NCBI RefSeq assembly: GCF_030680395.1
Contig: NZ_JAUXVR010000005.1
Span: 62,001-126,000, forward strand
DNA length: 64,000 nucleotides
Reading direction: 5' to 3'
From: Methylobacter sp.
GTDB lineage: Bacteria > Pseudomonadota > Gammaproteobacteria > Methylococcales > Methylomonadaceae
In this document: positions 57,232-64,000 of the stretch, one piece after another
How positions within the stretch are numbered: position 1 is the stretch's first letter
Layout of the letters: every line of letters begins with the position of its first letter
The notes under the pieces: generated by a model
The model's database searches: none
What the model saw: only the letters and a program-made list of their open reading frames with translations
Told to the model about the DNA's origin: nothing
Program-made: the position numbers and the translations under genes

Positions 57232-57770
57232 ATCAGGTATGCGTTCAAGACTTCATCAAAACTCCCTTGCGCCTGCATAATAAAATCACAGACTTCCCTC
57301 ACTGCACCCTGCCCTCCAGGCAATGTCGTACACCAATCGGCGCGTTGCTTAACGGCAAAGTTGGCATCATTAACCGCAATCGACAGCCCCACTCTAGTCA
57401 TTATCGGCAAATCCAACAAATCATCGCCGACATGTGCCGCCTGTTCGTGCGTTATGCCCATAAGCTCAATAATCTCATTAAACGCAGCGATTTTATTTTC
57501 ATGGCCCTGATATACATGTTCAATACCCAGATTTTTCATTCGTAGCGCAACCGAGCTTGATTTTCTCCCGGAAATAACCGCAACCTCAACGCCGGTCTGC
57601 CGCAACAACTTGATACCGTGACCATCCCTCGCGTGAAACGACTTGTATTCGTTGCCCTCACTATCGAAAAACAACCTGCCATCAGTCAATACCCCATCCA
57701 CATCGAGAATCAGCAATTTGAGTTTCCTGGCTTTTTCCAAAACGACCAAGCCGTGGCCTATGTCGGTCAT
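57228..57770 (-). CDS. kdsC: KDO 8-phosphate phosphatase KdsC
   Basis: KdsC removes phosphate from KDO-8-phosphate in lipopolysaccharide core synthesis. The 180-residue HAD-family protein has the catalytic LDVDGVLTDG, SGRKSSSV and GDDLLDLPIM. The ATG at 57770 overlaps the kdsD stop by one base (TGATG), and a GTG one codon earlier is disfavoured. Confidence 0.95.
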   Translation of the reverse strand: MTDIGHGLVVLEKARKLKLLILDVDGVLTDGRLFFDSEGNEYKSFHARDGHGIKLLRQTGVEVAVISGRKSSSVALRMKNLGIEHVYQGHENKIAAFNEIIELMGITHEQAAHVGDDLLDLPIMTRVGLSIAVNDANFAVKQRADWCTTLPGGQGAVREVCDFIMQAQGSFDEVLNAYLI

Positions 57771-58747
57771 CACACGATTCCTGCGCGAATCAGGTCATGC
57801 ATATTCAAAGCGCCTATTGCTCTTTGCTGCCCATCAACAACAATTAATGCATTAATCTTTTTCCGCTCCATAATTTGCATGGCTTCAGCCGCCAGAATAT
57901 CCGCCGAAATAACCGCACAATTCGGAGTCATAACCTCGGTGATAGCTGTCTTATGCACATCAAGATTTCTGCCCAGCATGCGCCGCAAATCGCCATCGGT
58001 AAAAATGCCGGTAACGCGATTATCCGCATCGACAATCGCCGTCATGCCCAGTTTTTTTTCGGTCATTTCCAGCAATGCATGACTGATAAGCGCAGACTCC
58101 GGAATGATAGGCACTTTTTCATCGGCATGCATAATATCGCCTACCATCAACAACAGTCGTTTCCCTAAACTGCCGCCGGGATGAGACAAGGCAAAATCAT
58201 CGCGGGTAAAGCCCCGCGCTTCGAGCAAAGAAACCGCCAATGCATCGCCCATCACCAATGCCGCGGTGGTGCTGGAGGTAGGCGCGAGTCCCAGCGGACA
58301 AGCTTCTTGCTCAACAGCCACGTTGATATGAGTGGAGGCAAATTTGGCCAGCGTTGAGGTCGGGTTTCCGGTCATCGCTATTAACGGTACGCCCAGCCGT
58401 TTAATAATCGGCAATATCGTTAAAACTTCCTCGGTCTCCCCGGAATTTGATAACGCCAACACGACATCCTGCCGGGTAATCATGCCCAAATCACCGTGAC
58501 TGGCTTCGCCCGAATGCACAAAAAAAGCAGGCGTTCCAGTACTAGCTAAGGTCGCGGCAATTTTACCGGCAATATGTCCTGATTTACCCATACCAGTAAC
58601 CACAACACGACCCTTGCAATTGAACATCAACTTGCAGGCAACCACAAAATCATCATTAATTTGATCGGCTAATGCGGCAATCGCCTGTGTTTCCACTTGA
58701 ATAACAGCTAAGCCCAATTTACGGAGCTTTTCATCATGTAATTTCAT
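57770..58747 (-). CDS. kdsD: D-arabinose 5-phosphate isomerase KdsD
   Basis: KdsD converts ribulose 5-phosphate to arabinose 5-phosphate, the KDO precursor. The 325-residue protein has an SIS domain (about 35-175, with VVTGMGKSGHIAGKIAATL, STGTPAFFVHSGEASHGDLG and SNSGETEEV) and two C-terminal CBS domains (about 205-325). It opens the kdsD-kdsC-lptCAB cluster. Confidence 0.96.
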   Translation of the reverse strand: MKLHDEKLRKLGLAVIQVETQAIAALADQINDDFVVACKLMFNCKGRVVVTGMGKSGHIAGKIAATLASTGTPAFFVHSGEASHGDLGMITRQDVVLALSNSGETEEVLTILPIIKRLGVPLIAMTGNPTSTLAKFASTHINVAVEQEACPLGLAPTSSTTAALVMGDALAVSLLEARGFTRDDFALSHPGGSLGKRLLLMVGDIMHADEKVPIIPESALISHALLEMTEKKLGMTAIVDADNRVTGIFTDGDLRRMLGRNLDVHKTAITEVMTPNCAVISADILAAEAMQIMERKKINALIVVDGQQRAIGALNMHDLIRAGIV

Positions 58748-58869
58748 TTATCTGTATAAAAGTATGTTTAATCCGCTCAAGTTCAGCGTTTCAAACGAGC
58801 TTACCCTAGAAGGCTTATAACTGCATAATGATAAAGCATTTACTGCTTTATGGGACAGTTGAATGTAAA

Positions 58870-59889
58870 TTAAAGCGAATTCTGACTATCGTCATCGTGC
58901 CCTGCAAACCTGTCGGTTGCAGCAACTAATGCATTGATCATTTCCTTACCTTGGGCAATATGCCCGGCATTGGGCAATACCACATATTCGGCATTCGGCA
59001 ATACTTTATGCAGGCTGTAGCCGGCTTCAACCGGACAAACAAAATCATGGCGTCCATGAATGATAACCGTTGGAATTTTATCCAAGCAGGCGCAATTTTC
59101 CAGAATCCGGTTTTCTTCGGCAACTGCTCCATGCATTGCCCTACTTCCTGTATCCATGCAGTCACCAATAAAATAATGATGATTGGCATAATGTAATTCC
59201 ATTCGTACCTGCTTAACCATTTCCTCCGTTGCATGTTCGCCTCTCGGACCCGGCTGATAATCATTACCTAATGATACCTGCGCGCCCCAAGCCATCCATT
59301 CCTTGGCAGCTCGCCTTTGCGCCAGCTCGTCTTCTCCCCATAATACATCGCATAGCCCTTGCACCAGATTACTGCCCCGACTTTGTTCCGGGATACTTTC
59401 AATCAACCGCTGCCATTGCTCGGGATAAATTTTACCTGCGCCATCTTTGGCAAACCAGTCCAAATCCTGCTGCCGCGCCAGAAATACCGCACGGATAATT
59501 AAACCCATTACTTTAGTTTTATGTTGCTGGGCATACAGTAAAGCCAGCGCTCCGCCCCACGAACCGCCAAACACCAGCCATTGATCAATAACCAGCTGAT
59601 TACGAATACGCTCCATATCATCGATTAAATCCTGGGTAGTATTGTTTTCCAGCTCGCCAAAAGGCAACGACAAACCGCAGCCGCGCTGATCGAACAGAAT
59701 AATGCGATAAAGTTTGGGATTAAAAAAACGCCGGTGATCGGGCTTGGTCCCGGAACACGGCCCACCGTGCAGAAAAATAACAGGAATGCCGTCAGGATTA
59801 CCGCTTTGCTCTACATACACAGCATGTTTACTGCCGGTTTCAAGGAAAAACGTTTGATAAGGTGCAATCTCAGGATAAAGGATTTTCAT
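58870..59889 (-). CDS. pip: Proline iminopeptidase with an in-frame repeat insertion
   Basis: Pip is an alpha/beta hydrolase (S33) that removes N-terminal proline. The ATG at 59889 begins KILYPEIAPYQ and gives 339 residues; the TTG at 59925 is less likely. The oxyanion region HGGPCSGT, the nucleophile in GGSWGG (about residue 112), the Asp in HGRHDFVCP (about 283) and the His in AGHIAQG (about 311) are all present. About 16 residues between NHHYFIG and the conserved NRILEN (CMDTGSRAMHGAVAEE) are encoded by a type B repeat. The catalytic set is untouched, so activity is plausible. Confidence 0.94.
   Translation of the reverse strand: MKILYPEIAPYQTFFLETGSKHAVYVEQSGNPDGIPVIFLHGGPCSGTKPDHRRFFNPKLYRIILFDQRGCGLSLPFGELENNTTQDLIDDMERIRNQLVIDQWLVFGGSWGGALALLYAQQHKTKVMGLIIRAVFLARQQDLDWFAKDGAGKIYPEQWQRLIESIPEQSRGSNLVQGLCDVLWGEDELAQRRAAKEWMAWGAQVSLGNDYQPGPRGEHATEEMVKQVRMELHYANHHYFIGDCMDTGSRAMHGAVAEENRILENCACLDKIPTVIIHGRHDFVCPVEAGYSLHKVLPNAEYVVLPNAGHIAQGKEMINALVAATDRFAGHDDDSQNSL
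59117..59164 (+). repeat. Type B repeat inside the proline iminopeptidase gene
   Basis: On the minus strand: GACTGCATGGATACAGGAAG, then TAGGGCAATGCATGGAGCAG, then TTGCCGAA. It matches the intergenic copy at 41023-41070 at nearly every position. It is 48 bp, 16 codons, and lies in the same strand sense as pip. Confidence 0.85.
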
Positions 59890-59941
59890 GTCTTGTAGCG
59901 TCAAATTTGATTGATTTTCCGGCAAGAACCGGAAATGATGC

Positions 59942-59976
59942 TATTTTACCTTGAGCCTTTACCTTGCACCTCTTTT
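59942..59976. repeat. Short purine/pyrimidine heptad repeat
   Basis: TTTTACCTTGAGCCTTTACC, then TTGCACCTC, is one arm of the heptad family, 50 bp upstream of pip. No facing arm is clear nearby. Confidence 0.5.
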
Positions 59977-59991
59977 TAATTCACCAAGCAT

Positions 59992-60023
59992 AAAAAAAGG
60001 GAGGGGTTTGAAACCCTCCCTTT
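59992..60023 (-). terminator. Rho-independent terminator of the outer-membrane barrel gene
   Basis: AAAGGGAGGG and CCCTCCCTTT form a stem extended by GTTT/AAAC pairing. Reading the minus strand, the stem ends in a run of seven U (plus-strand A at 59992-59998). It lies 34 bp past the stop of the barrel gene. Confidence 0.88.
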
Positions 60024-60056
60024 ATGCCCTTTTCGGGTTTCGCTAAGTATTTAAGC

Positions 60057-60944
60057 TTAGAATTTGAAACCTACAGAACCGCCCAATGTAAAGCCATCGG
60101 TATCAACGCCGTCAACATCATCAAAAGAATGATGGTAACGACCATCCGCACCAATGACAATACCTTTAAATAATTCATATTCTGCACCAGTACCGAACTG
60201 CATGCCGGTGTTCAGTACAGTGATCGCATCAGATGGAGGACTGATGATATTCATATCCAAACCAACTGGGATCAACCAAGGTCTGAATTTGCTGCCGTGC
60301 ATGAATTTGATTTTTGGTGATGCACTGATTCTTAATTGGTTAACAGTCACGCGTTGCAATGATGGGGTTCCATGAAGAGCTGTAAGGGCTGTTCCCAAAC
60401 CATTCACTTTATTGTCTGTTATTTCCGCATATTCAAGACCCAGTTCGATACCGAAAGAGGTATGATCCATCAAGCCAAACAAGTTATTGTTCATATTGAA
60501 ATCGATAGCACCACCGTAATAAAACGCATCCTTATCAGTTTCACTGGTTAAAAGATCAGTACCTAGCCCTGAGCCAGCGACACCAGTAGTCGAGCCGCGG
60601 TTATCATTAAAATGCATCCAGCCGCCACGAACAGAGAACGTATGGTCTTTTGCTGCTACCGGTGCAGGCGCAGATTTAACGGACGTCATCCACTGATCCA
60701 GCTCTTGAACTTTACCGGCTTCTGCACTAGAACGAGGACGGCTTGTTTCCGCTCTTAAGCGGCTTATTTCGGCTTGCATGGCTTGCAGTTGTGCTTCCAA
60801 TGCGTCAACTTTATTGTTCATACCCGCTACGTCAGCGTGATGCTGCGCCTTTGAGCCCGCAACAGCTTGCGGAGAAACCAATGCACCGGTCATTGTTAAT
60901 GTTGCCGCCGCAATGCCCAGCGCTAATTTAGTTTTATTGATCAT
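60057..60944 (-). CDS. Outer-membrane beta-barrel protein with coiled-coil N terminus
   Basis: The 295-residue precursor has a signal peptide (LALGIAAATLTMTGALVS core, cleavage near AVAGS). A short heptad coiled coil (about 38-70, with VDALEAQLQAMQAEISRLRAE) could trimerise or bind peptidoglycan. A beta barrel from about 100 contains alternating strands (FSVRGGWMHFND, FGIELGLEYAEI) and ends in GGSVGFKF with the C-terminal Phe typical of BAM substrates. GAGGGGGATAA precedes the ATG. It has its own promoter and a strong terminator, so it is probably an abundant porin-like surface protein. The substrate is unknown. Confidence 0.85.
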   Translation of the reverse strand: MINKTKLALGIAAATLTMTGALVSPQAVAGSKAQHHADVAGMNNKVDALEAQLQAMQAEISRLRAETSRPRSSAEAGKVQELDQWMTSVKSAPAPVAAKDHTFSVRGGWMHFNDNRGSTTGVAGSGLGTDLLTSETDKDAFYYGGAIDFNMNNNLFGLMDHTSFGIELGLEYAEITDNKVNGLGTALTALHGTPSLQRVTVNQLRISASPKIKFMHGSKFRPWLIPVGLDMNIISPPSDAITVLNTGMQFGTGAEYELFKGIVIGADGRYHHSFDDVDGVDTDGFTLGGSVGFKF

Positions 60945-60968
60945 TTATCCCCCTCATGAGGTTATTAT

Positions 60969-60997
60969 TTTATAATAAATTTGCTTTAATACAACAA
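60969..60997 (-). promoter_or_regulatory. Promoter of the outer-membrane barrel gene
   Basis: Reading the minus strand, TTGTTG (60997-60992) and TATAAA (60974-60969) are 17 bp apart, about 25 bases before the ATG. A second pair, TTGTAG and TACTAT with 17-bp spacing, lies further upstream (about 61021-61046). Confidence 0.5.
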
Positions 60998-61398
60998 ATC
61001 TCATCTTCCGGAGATAATAGTAGCAGCTAAACCAAATCCCTACAAGTTTTAACGACATTTTTTTAATATTAATTAATCCTTATTTTTCAATGAGTATAAA
61101 GGATATTTTAACCTTAAATATTTTTCTGTATGCAAAAAACAACAAATTATTCAACTTATGCCTCCAAACCACAGTTAAAGATTCTTCGCACTTCTTTGCG
61201 CTAAATAAAATGAATTTATTGCCGAGCAATATGACAAAATTCGGTCACATCAAAATAATTACGACTTAGCTATTGATTCAATCAATTTTTAATCGCAGCT
61301 CACGCACTAAGTCAAAACCATATATATTGGCTTCAATAATTTATTTGAATCCGGGCAAATAGCTTGCTAATAGAAAGTTGGCCATAGCCGCGATTAGT

Positions 61399-61404
61399 TA
61401 TAAT
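61399..61404 (+). promoter_or_regulatory. Candidate -10 box for thiO
   Basis: TATAAT at 61399-61404, with a poor TTGGCC 15 bp upstream, is 63 bases before the thiO start. No riboswitch-like blocks were found in this leader, unlike thiC. Confidence 0.4.
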
Positions 61405-61467
61405 TAACATTTTAGATCTACCCACCAACAAGAATATTTATTTTTGCATTAATTTTTACCAATACAC

Positions 61468-62568
61468 ATGACCAAAATCCCGGATATTACCATCATTGGC
61501 GGCGGCATTATCGGCTTGCTAACTGCCCGCGAATTTATTAAGACTGGCGCTACCGTCACGATTATTGAAAAAAATGAACTGGGTCAGGAGTCATCTTGGG
61601 CAGGTGGCGGCATTTTGCTGCCGCTTTATCCGTGGCGACAATCGGATGCGATCACCCGTCTGGTGTTACAAAGCCTAAAACTGTATCCGGCCTTGGCCTC
61701 GCAACTGACTGACGAAACCCTGATAGACCCGGAATGGAATCCCTGCGGTTTACTGATTGTTAAAAATCCTGATGTTACTGCGGCTGTTAACTGGTGCGAT
61801 GCTAACGACATTTCATACCGACCCGCGGGTGCGGATTTTTTTAACATGCTTAATACAGTCCCCGACCAGCCGCTTTGGCTACCCGAGATTGCCCAGGCGC
61901 GCAATCCAAGACTGGTTAAATCGTTAAAACAAGACCTGCTTAACAAGGGTGTTACGCTAGTAGAACATTGTGAGTTAATGTCCATTAACCTCACTAAAAA
62001 TCGCATTACCTCTCTCTATACCTCATCCGGTCAGTTCGCTGTCAATCAATTGATTGTTACTGCGGGCGCCTGGACAGGTCAATTATTCCGGCAGTTCTTT
62101 CCCGCCGCCATCGACGATGCCCCGAAAATAGCTCCCGTTAAAGGACAAATGCTGTTATTTGATGCCCAGCCGGAAACGCTGAGTTATATGGTATTGGATA
62201 ACGATCAATATCTTATTCCGCGACGCGACGGCAAGATTCTGGCAGGCAGTACGGTAGAACAGGATGATTTTAATAAAACAACTACGACACAAGCCCGAGA
62301 CCAGTTGAATGCATTTGCATTAAATTTGTTGCCATCGCTTAAAAATGCCCCACTGATTAAGCACTGGGCCGGATTAAGGCCGGGCACTGAGCACGGTATC
62401 CCGTATATCGACAAACATCGCGAGATCAGAAATTTATACATTAATGCCGGTCATTTTAGAAACGGTTTGGCGATGGGACCTGCATCGGCGCAGCTGATGG
62501 TCGATCTTGTTTTGGATCGGCCTACTGCGATAGCTCCGGAGCCTTATAAGCTAACCAGCGAACACTGA
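61468..62568 (+). CDS. thiO: Glycine oxidase ThiO
   Basis: ThiO oxidises glycine to iminoacetate for the thiazole half of thiamine. The 366-residue flavoprotein has the FAD dinucleotide motif ITIIGGGIIGLLTAREF, the downstream SSWAGGGILLPL, and the C-terminal HWAGLRPGTEHGIPYI and AGHFRNGLAMGP. thiS, thiG and thiE are not adjacent, and no THI riboswitch was seen. pyrD follows 69 bp later. Confidence 0.93.
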   Translation: MTKIPDITIIGGGIIGLLTAREFIKTGATVTIIEKNELGQESSWAGGGILLPLYPWRQSDAITRLVLQSLKLYPALASQLTDETLIDPEWNPCGLLIVKNPDVTAAVNWCDANDISYRPAGADFFNMLNTVPDQPLWLPEIAQARNPRLVKSLKQDLLNKGVTLVEHCELMSINLTKNRITSLYTSSGQFAVNQLIVTAGAWTGQLFRQFFPAAIDDAPKIAPVKGQMLLFDAQPETLSYMVLDNDQYLIPRRDGKILAGSTVEQDDFNKTTTTQARDQLNAFALNLLPSLKNAPLIKHWAGLRPGTEHGIPYIDKHREIRNLYINAGHFRNGLAMGPASAQLMVDLVLDRPTAIAPEPYKLTSEH

Positions 62569-62637
62569 TTTTTAATGGACGGCCAGTCGGTCGGCCGTTC
62601 TTTCCATGCCACCTTGCCTAACAACACGGTCACACAG

Positions 62638-63651
62638 ATGAATCTTTATCCATTGCTACGCCCTTTGTTATTTTCCCTGGACCCGGAAACTGCTCACGAA
62701 GTGACGCTTAAACTGTTAAATGCGGCCTATATTTCGGGCCTATCAAAACTCATCTATCCGGAAATTGATAACAAATCCGTCAAGGTCATGGGACTGGACT
62801 TTAAAAACCCGGTCGGCCTTGCCGCCGGACTGGATAAAAACGGTGATTATATTAATGCGCTGGCCGCATTGGGCTTCGGCTTTGTGGAAATAGGCACGGT
62901 CACACCGCGGCCGCAACTGGGCAACCCGAAACCGCGCTTGTTTAGGCTGCCTGAGCATCAGGCGATCATCAACCGTATGGGTTTTAACAACTTGGGCATA
63001 GACCACCTGCTCACCCAAGCAAAACAAAGCCGTTATTCCGGCATTTTGGGCATTAATATCGGCAAGAATTTCGACACGCCGATCGAAAATGCAGCTGACG
63101 ATTATTTGATCGGTTTACGCAAGGCCTATACCGCTGCCAGCTATATCACCATTAACATATCTTCGCCGAACACCAAGAACCTACGCCAGTTACAACAGGG
63201 CGATGAAATCAAAAGCCTGATTTTCGCTTTAAAAGAAGAGCAACTGAAACTGCAACAGGAACACGGCAACTACGTACCTTTAGCCCTGAAAATTGCTCCC
63301 GATCTGACAGCCGATGAAATAACCCATATTGCCAAGCTATTGTTGGAATTTGAAATTGACGGCGTGATTGCAACTAACACCACCATTGCCCGCGACATGA
63401 TTGCCGACCACCCCCTTGCCAATGAAGCAGGCGGTTTAAGCGGCGCACCGGTTAAGGACAAGTCTACGTTTGTCGTGCGGGGATTGGCGGCGGAACTGAA
63501 TGGCAAGATTCCGATTATTGCGGCAGGCGGGATTTTGAGTGCGGACGATGCGCAGGAAAAATTAGCAGCGGGAGCGAGTCTGGTGCAGATTTACAGCGGG
63601 CTTATTTATCGGGGTCCGCAGCTGATAGAAGATATTGTTAAGAGCTTATGA
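62638..63651 (+). CDS. pyrD: Dihydroorotate dehydrogenase (quinone), class 2
   Basis: PyrD oxidises dihydroorotate to orotate with membrane quinone as acceptor. The ATG at 62638 starts [20 protein letters not shown], the class 2 N-terminal helices that bind the membrane; the frame back to 62575 has no support. [25 protein letters not shown], the catalytic-loop [13 protein letters not shown] (Ser) and [13 protein letters not shown] are present in the 337-residue protein. Confidence 0.96.
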   Translation: MNLYPLLRPLLFSLDPETAHEVTLKLLNAAYISGLSKLIYPEIDNKSVKVMGLDFKNPVGLAAGLDKNGDYINALAALGFGFVEIGTVTPRPQLGNPKPRLFRLPEHQAIINRMGFNNLGIDHLLTQAKQSRYSGILGINIGKNFDTPIENAADDYLIGLRKAYTAASYITINISSPNTKNLRQLQQGDEIKSLIFALKEEQLKLQQEHGNYVPLALKIAPDLTADEITHIAKLLLEFEIDGVIATNTTIARDMIADHPLANEAGGLSGAPVKDKSTFVVRGLAAELNGKIPIIAAGGILSADDAQEKLAAGASLVQIYSGLIYRGPQLIEDIVKSL

Positions 63652-63660
63652 TATAAAACC

Positions 63661-63716
63661 TATCACCACGAAGTTCACGAAGAAAACCAAGAAAAAACTT
63701 CATGTCTTTGTGGTGA
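63661..63716. repeat. CACGAAG heptad palindrome after pyrD
   Basis: TCACCACGAAGTTCACGAAG faces CTTCATGTCTTTGTGGTGAA across an A-rich loop. Third member of the family at 42951-43018 and 47858-47908. It separates convergent pyrD and pmbA. Confidence 0.65.
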
Positions 63717-63743
63717 ATTTATCAATCCAGCTTTTTTATCCGG

Positions 63744-64000
63744 TTATTCCCCGGCAATCGACATCCGTTCAACCAGTATCGAACCGGTACGGATATTGCC
63801 GCGATAATCGACATCATTACCCACGGCAACAATATTTTTAAGCATGTCTTTCAGATTACCGGCAATAGTGATTTCCTCAACCGGATATTGGATCTCGCCG
63901 TTCTCGACCCAGAACCCGGCGGCACCGCGCGAATAATCGCCGGTTACCATATTGACTCCCTGCCCCATCAGCTCGGTGACCAGCAAACCGGTATTCAGTT
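63744..64000 (-). CDS. pmbA: Metalloprotease PmbA/TldE, C-terminal part only
   Basis: PmbA (TldE) pairs with TldD to degrade unfolded proteins and mature some peptides. Only the last 85 or so codons are inside the window, and the frame runs on past base 64000. [20 protein letters not shown], then [20 protein letters not shown], and [16 protein letters not shown] are nearly invariant PmbA sequence. The catalytic metal site belongs to TldD, not to this part. Confidence 0.95.
   Translation of the reverse strand, partial: LNTGLLVTELMGQGVNMVTGDYSRGAAGFWVENGEIQYPVEEITIAGNLKDMLKNIVAVGNDVDYRGNIRTGSILVERMSIAGE

Larger units (their letters stand above)
60945..61467. other. A+T-rich gene-free stretch between the barrel gene and thiO
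   Basis: This 523-bp divergent regulatory region holds the barrel promoter (60969-60997) and a -10 candidate for thiO. The middle, about 61000-61370, is A+T-rich with no open frame, repeat or RNA recognised. Its length may reflect regulation of the barrel gene. Confidence 0.5.

Overview
The window is a housekeeping-rich stretch of a gammaproteobacterial chromosome. Several gene orders classic for that class support this: recG-ubiC, cmoA-cmoB, lptF/lptG divergent from pepA-holC-valS, pilB-pilC-pilD-coaE-zapD-yacG, kdsD-kdsC-lptC-lptA-lptB-rpoN-hpf-rapZ and minC-minD-minE. The Entner-Doudoroff set zwf-edd-eda next to gltA, the orphan genes and the dense palindromic repeats would fit a methanotroph of the order Methylococcales. 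That placement is an inference: no methane or methanol oxidation gene is in view.

Layout. 1-9690: recG (5' cut by the window), ubiC, cmoB/cmoA, an MlaC-like protein, hemB, aroE, a gamma-carbonic-anhydrase-like protein, lptG. 9687-13637: lptF, a secreted hypothetical protein and pepA. 13630-20532: holC and valS, normally close together, are separated by a stranded type III restriction gene (res) with an in-frame stop and by a YafQ-type toxin-antitoxin pair. 20640-26179: type IV pilus assembly (pilB, pilC, pilD), then coaE, zapD, yacG. 26545-30487: small genes (CYTH, TPR, ferredoxin, zinc ribbon, DUF3301, GFA, carboxylesterase). 30587-36148: gltA, eda, edd, zwf, all on the minus strand. 36586-39873: an accessory patch with small orphan proteins and a decayed type I restriction/Fic remnant. 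39886-43839: an RND adaptor, gcvH, dgkA, a PfkB kinase, mazG. 43883-49804: a large chemoreceptor, a universal stress protein, and thiC under a TPP riboswitch. 50290-52358: minCDE and a small winged-helix protein. 52460-58747: rapZ, hpf, rpoN and the lipopolysaccharide export/KDO genes. 58870-64000: proline iminopeptidase, an outer-membrane barrel, thiO, pyrD, and the 3' end of pmbA.

The most unusual signal is a set of short palindromic repeats that sit inside protein-coding genes as well as between genes. A unit of about 51 bp (type A here) occurs four times. Three copies lie in frame inside valS, res and an RND adaptor gene, and one lies between dgkA and a PfkB kinase gene. The copies share an outer stem and a tail, while the inner stem changes by paired substitutions, which points to selection on, or copying through, a folded form. 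A second unit of about 48 bp (type B) is in frame in the proline iminopeptidase gene and recurs between genes. A third (type C) lies in cmoB and 14 bp upstream of... more precisely beside cmoA, in the gap before it. Other repeat families (GGCAAAG-like heptads, CACGAAG heptads, GTAGGCCGGAAT elements) fill many intergenic gaps. No rRNA, tRNA, CRISPR array, integrase or transposase was recognised.
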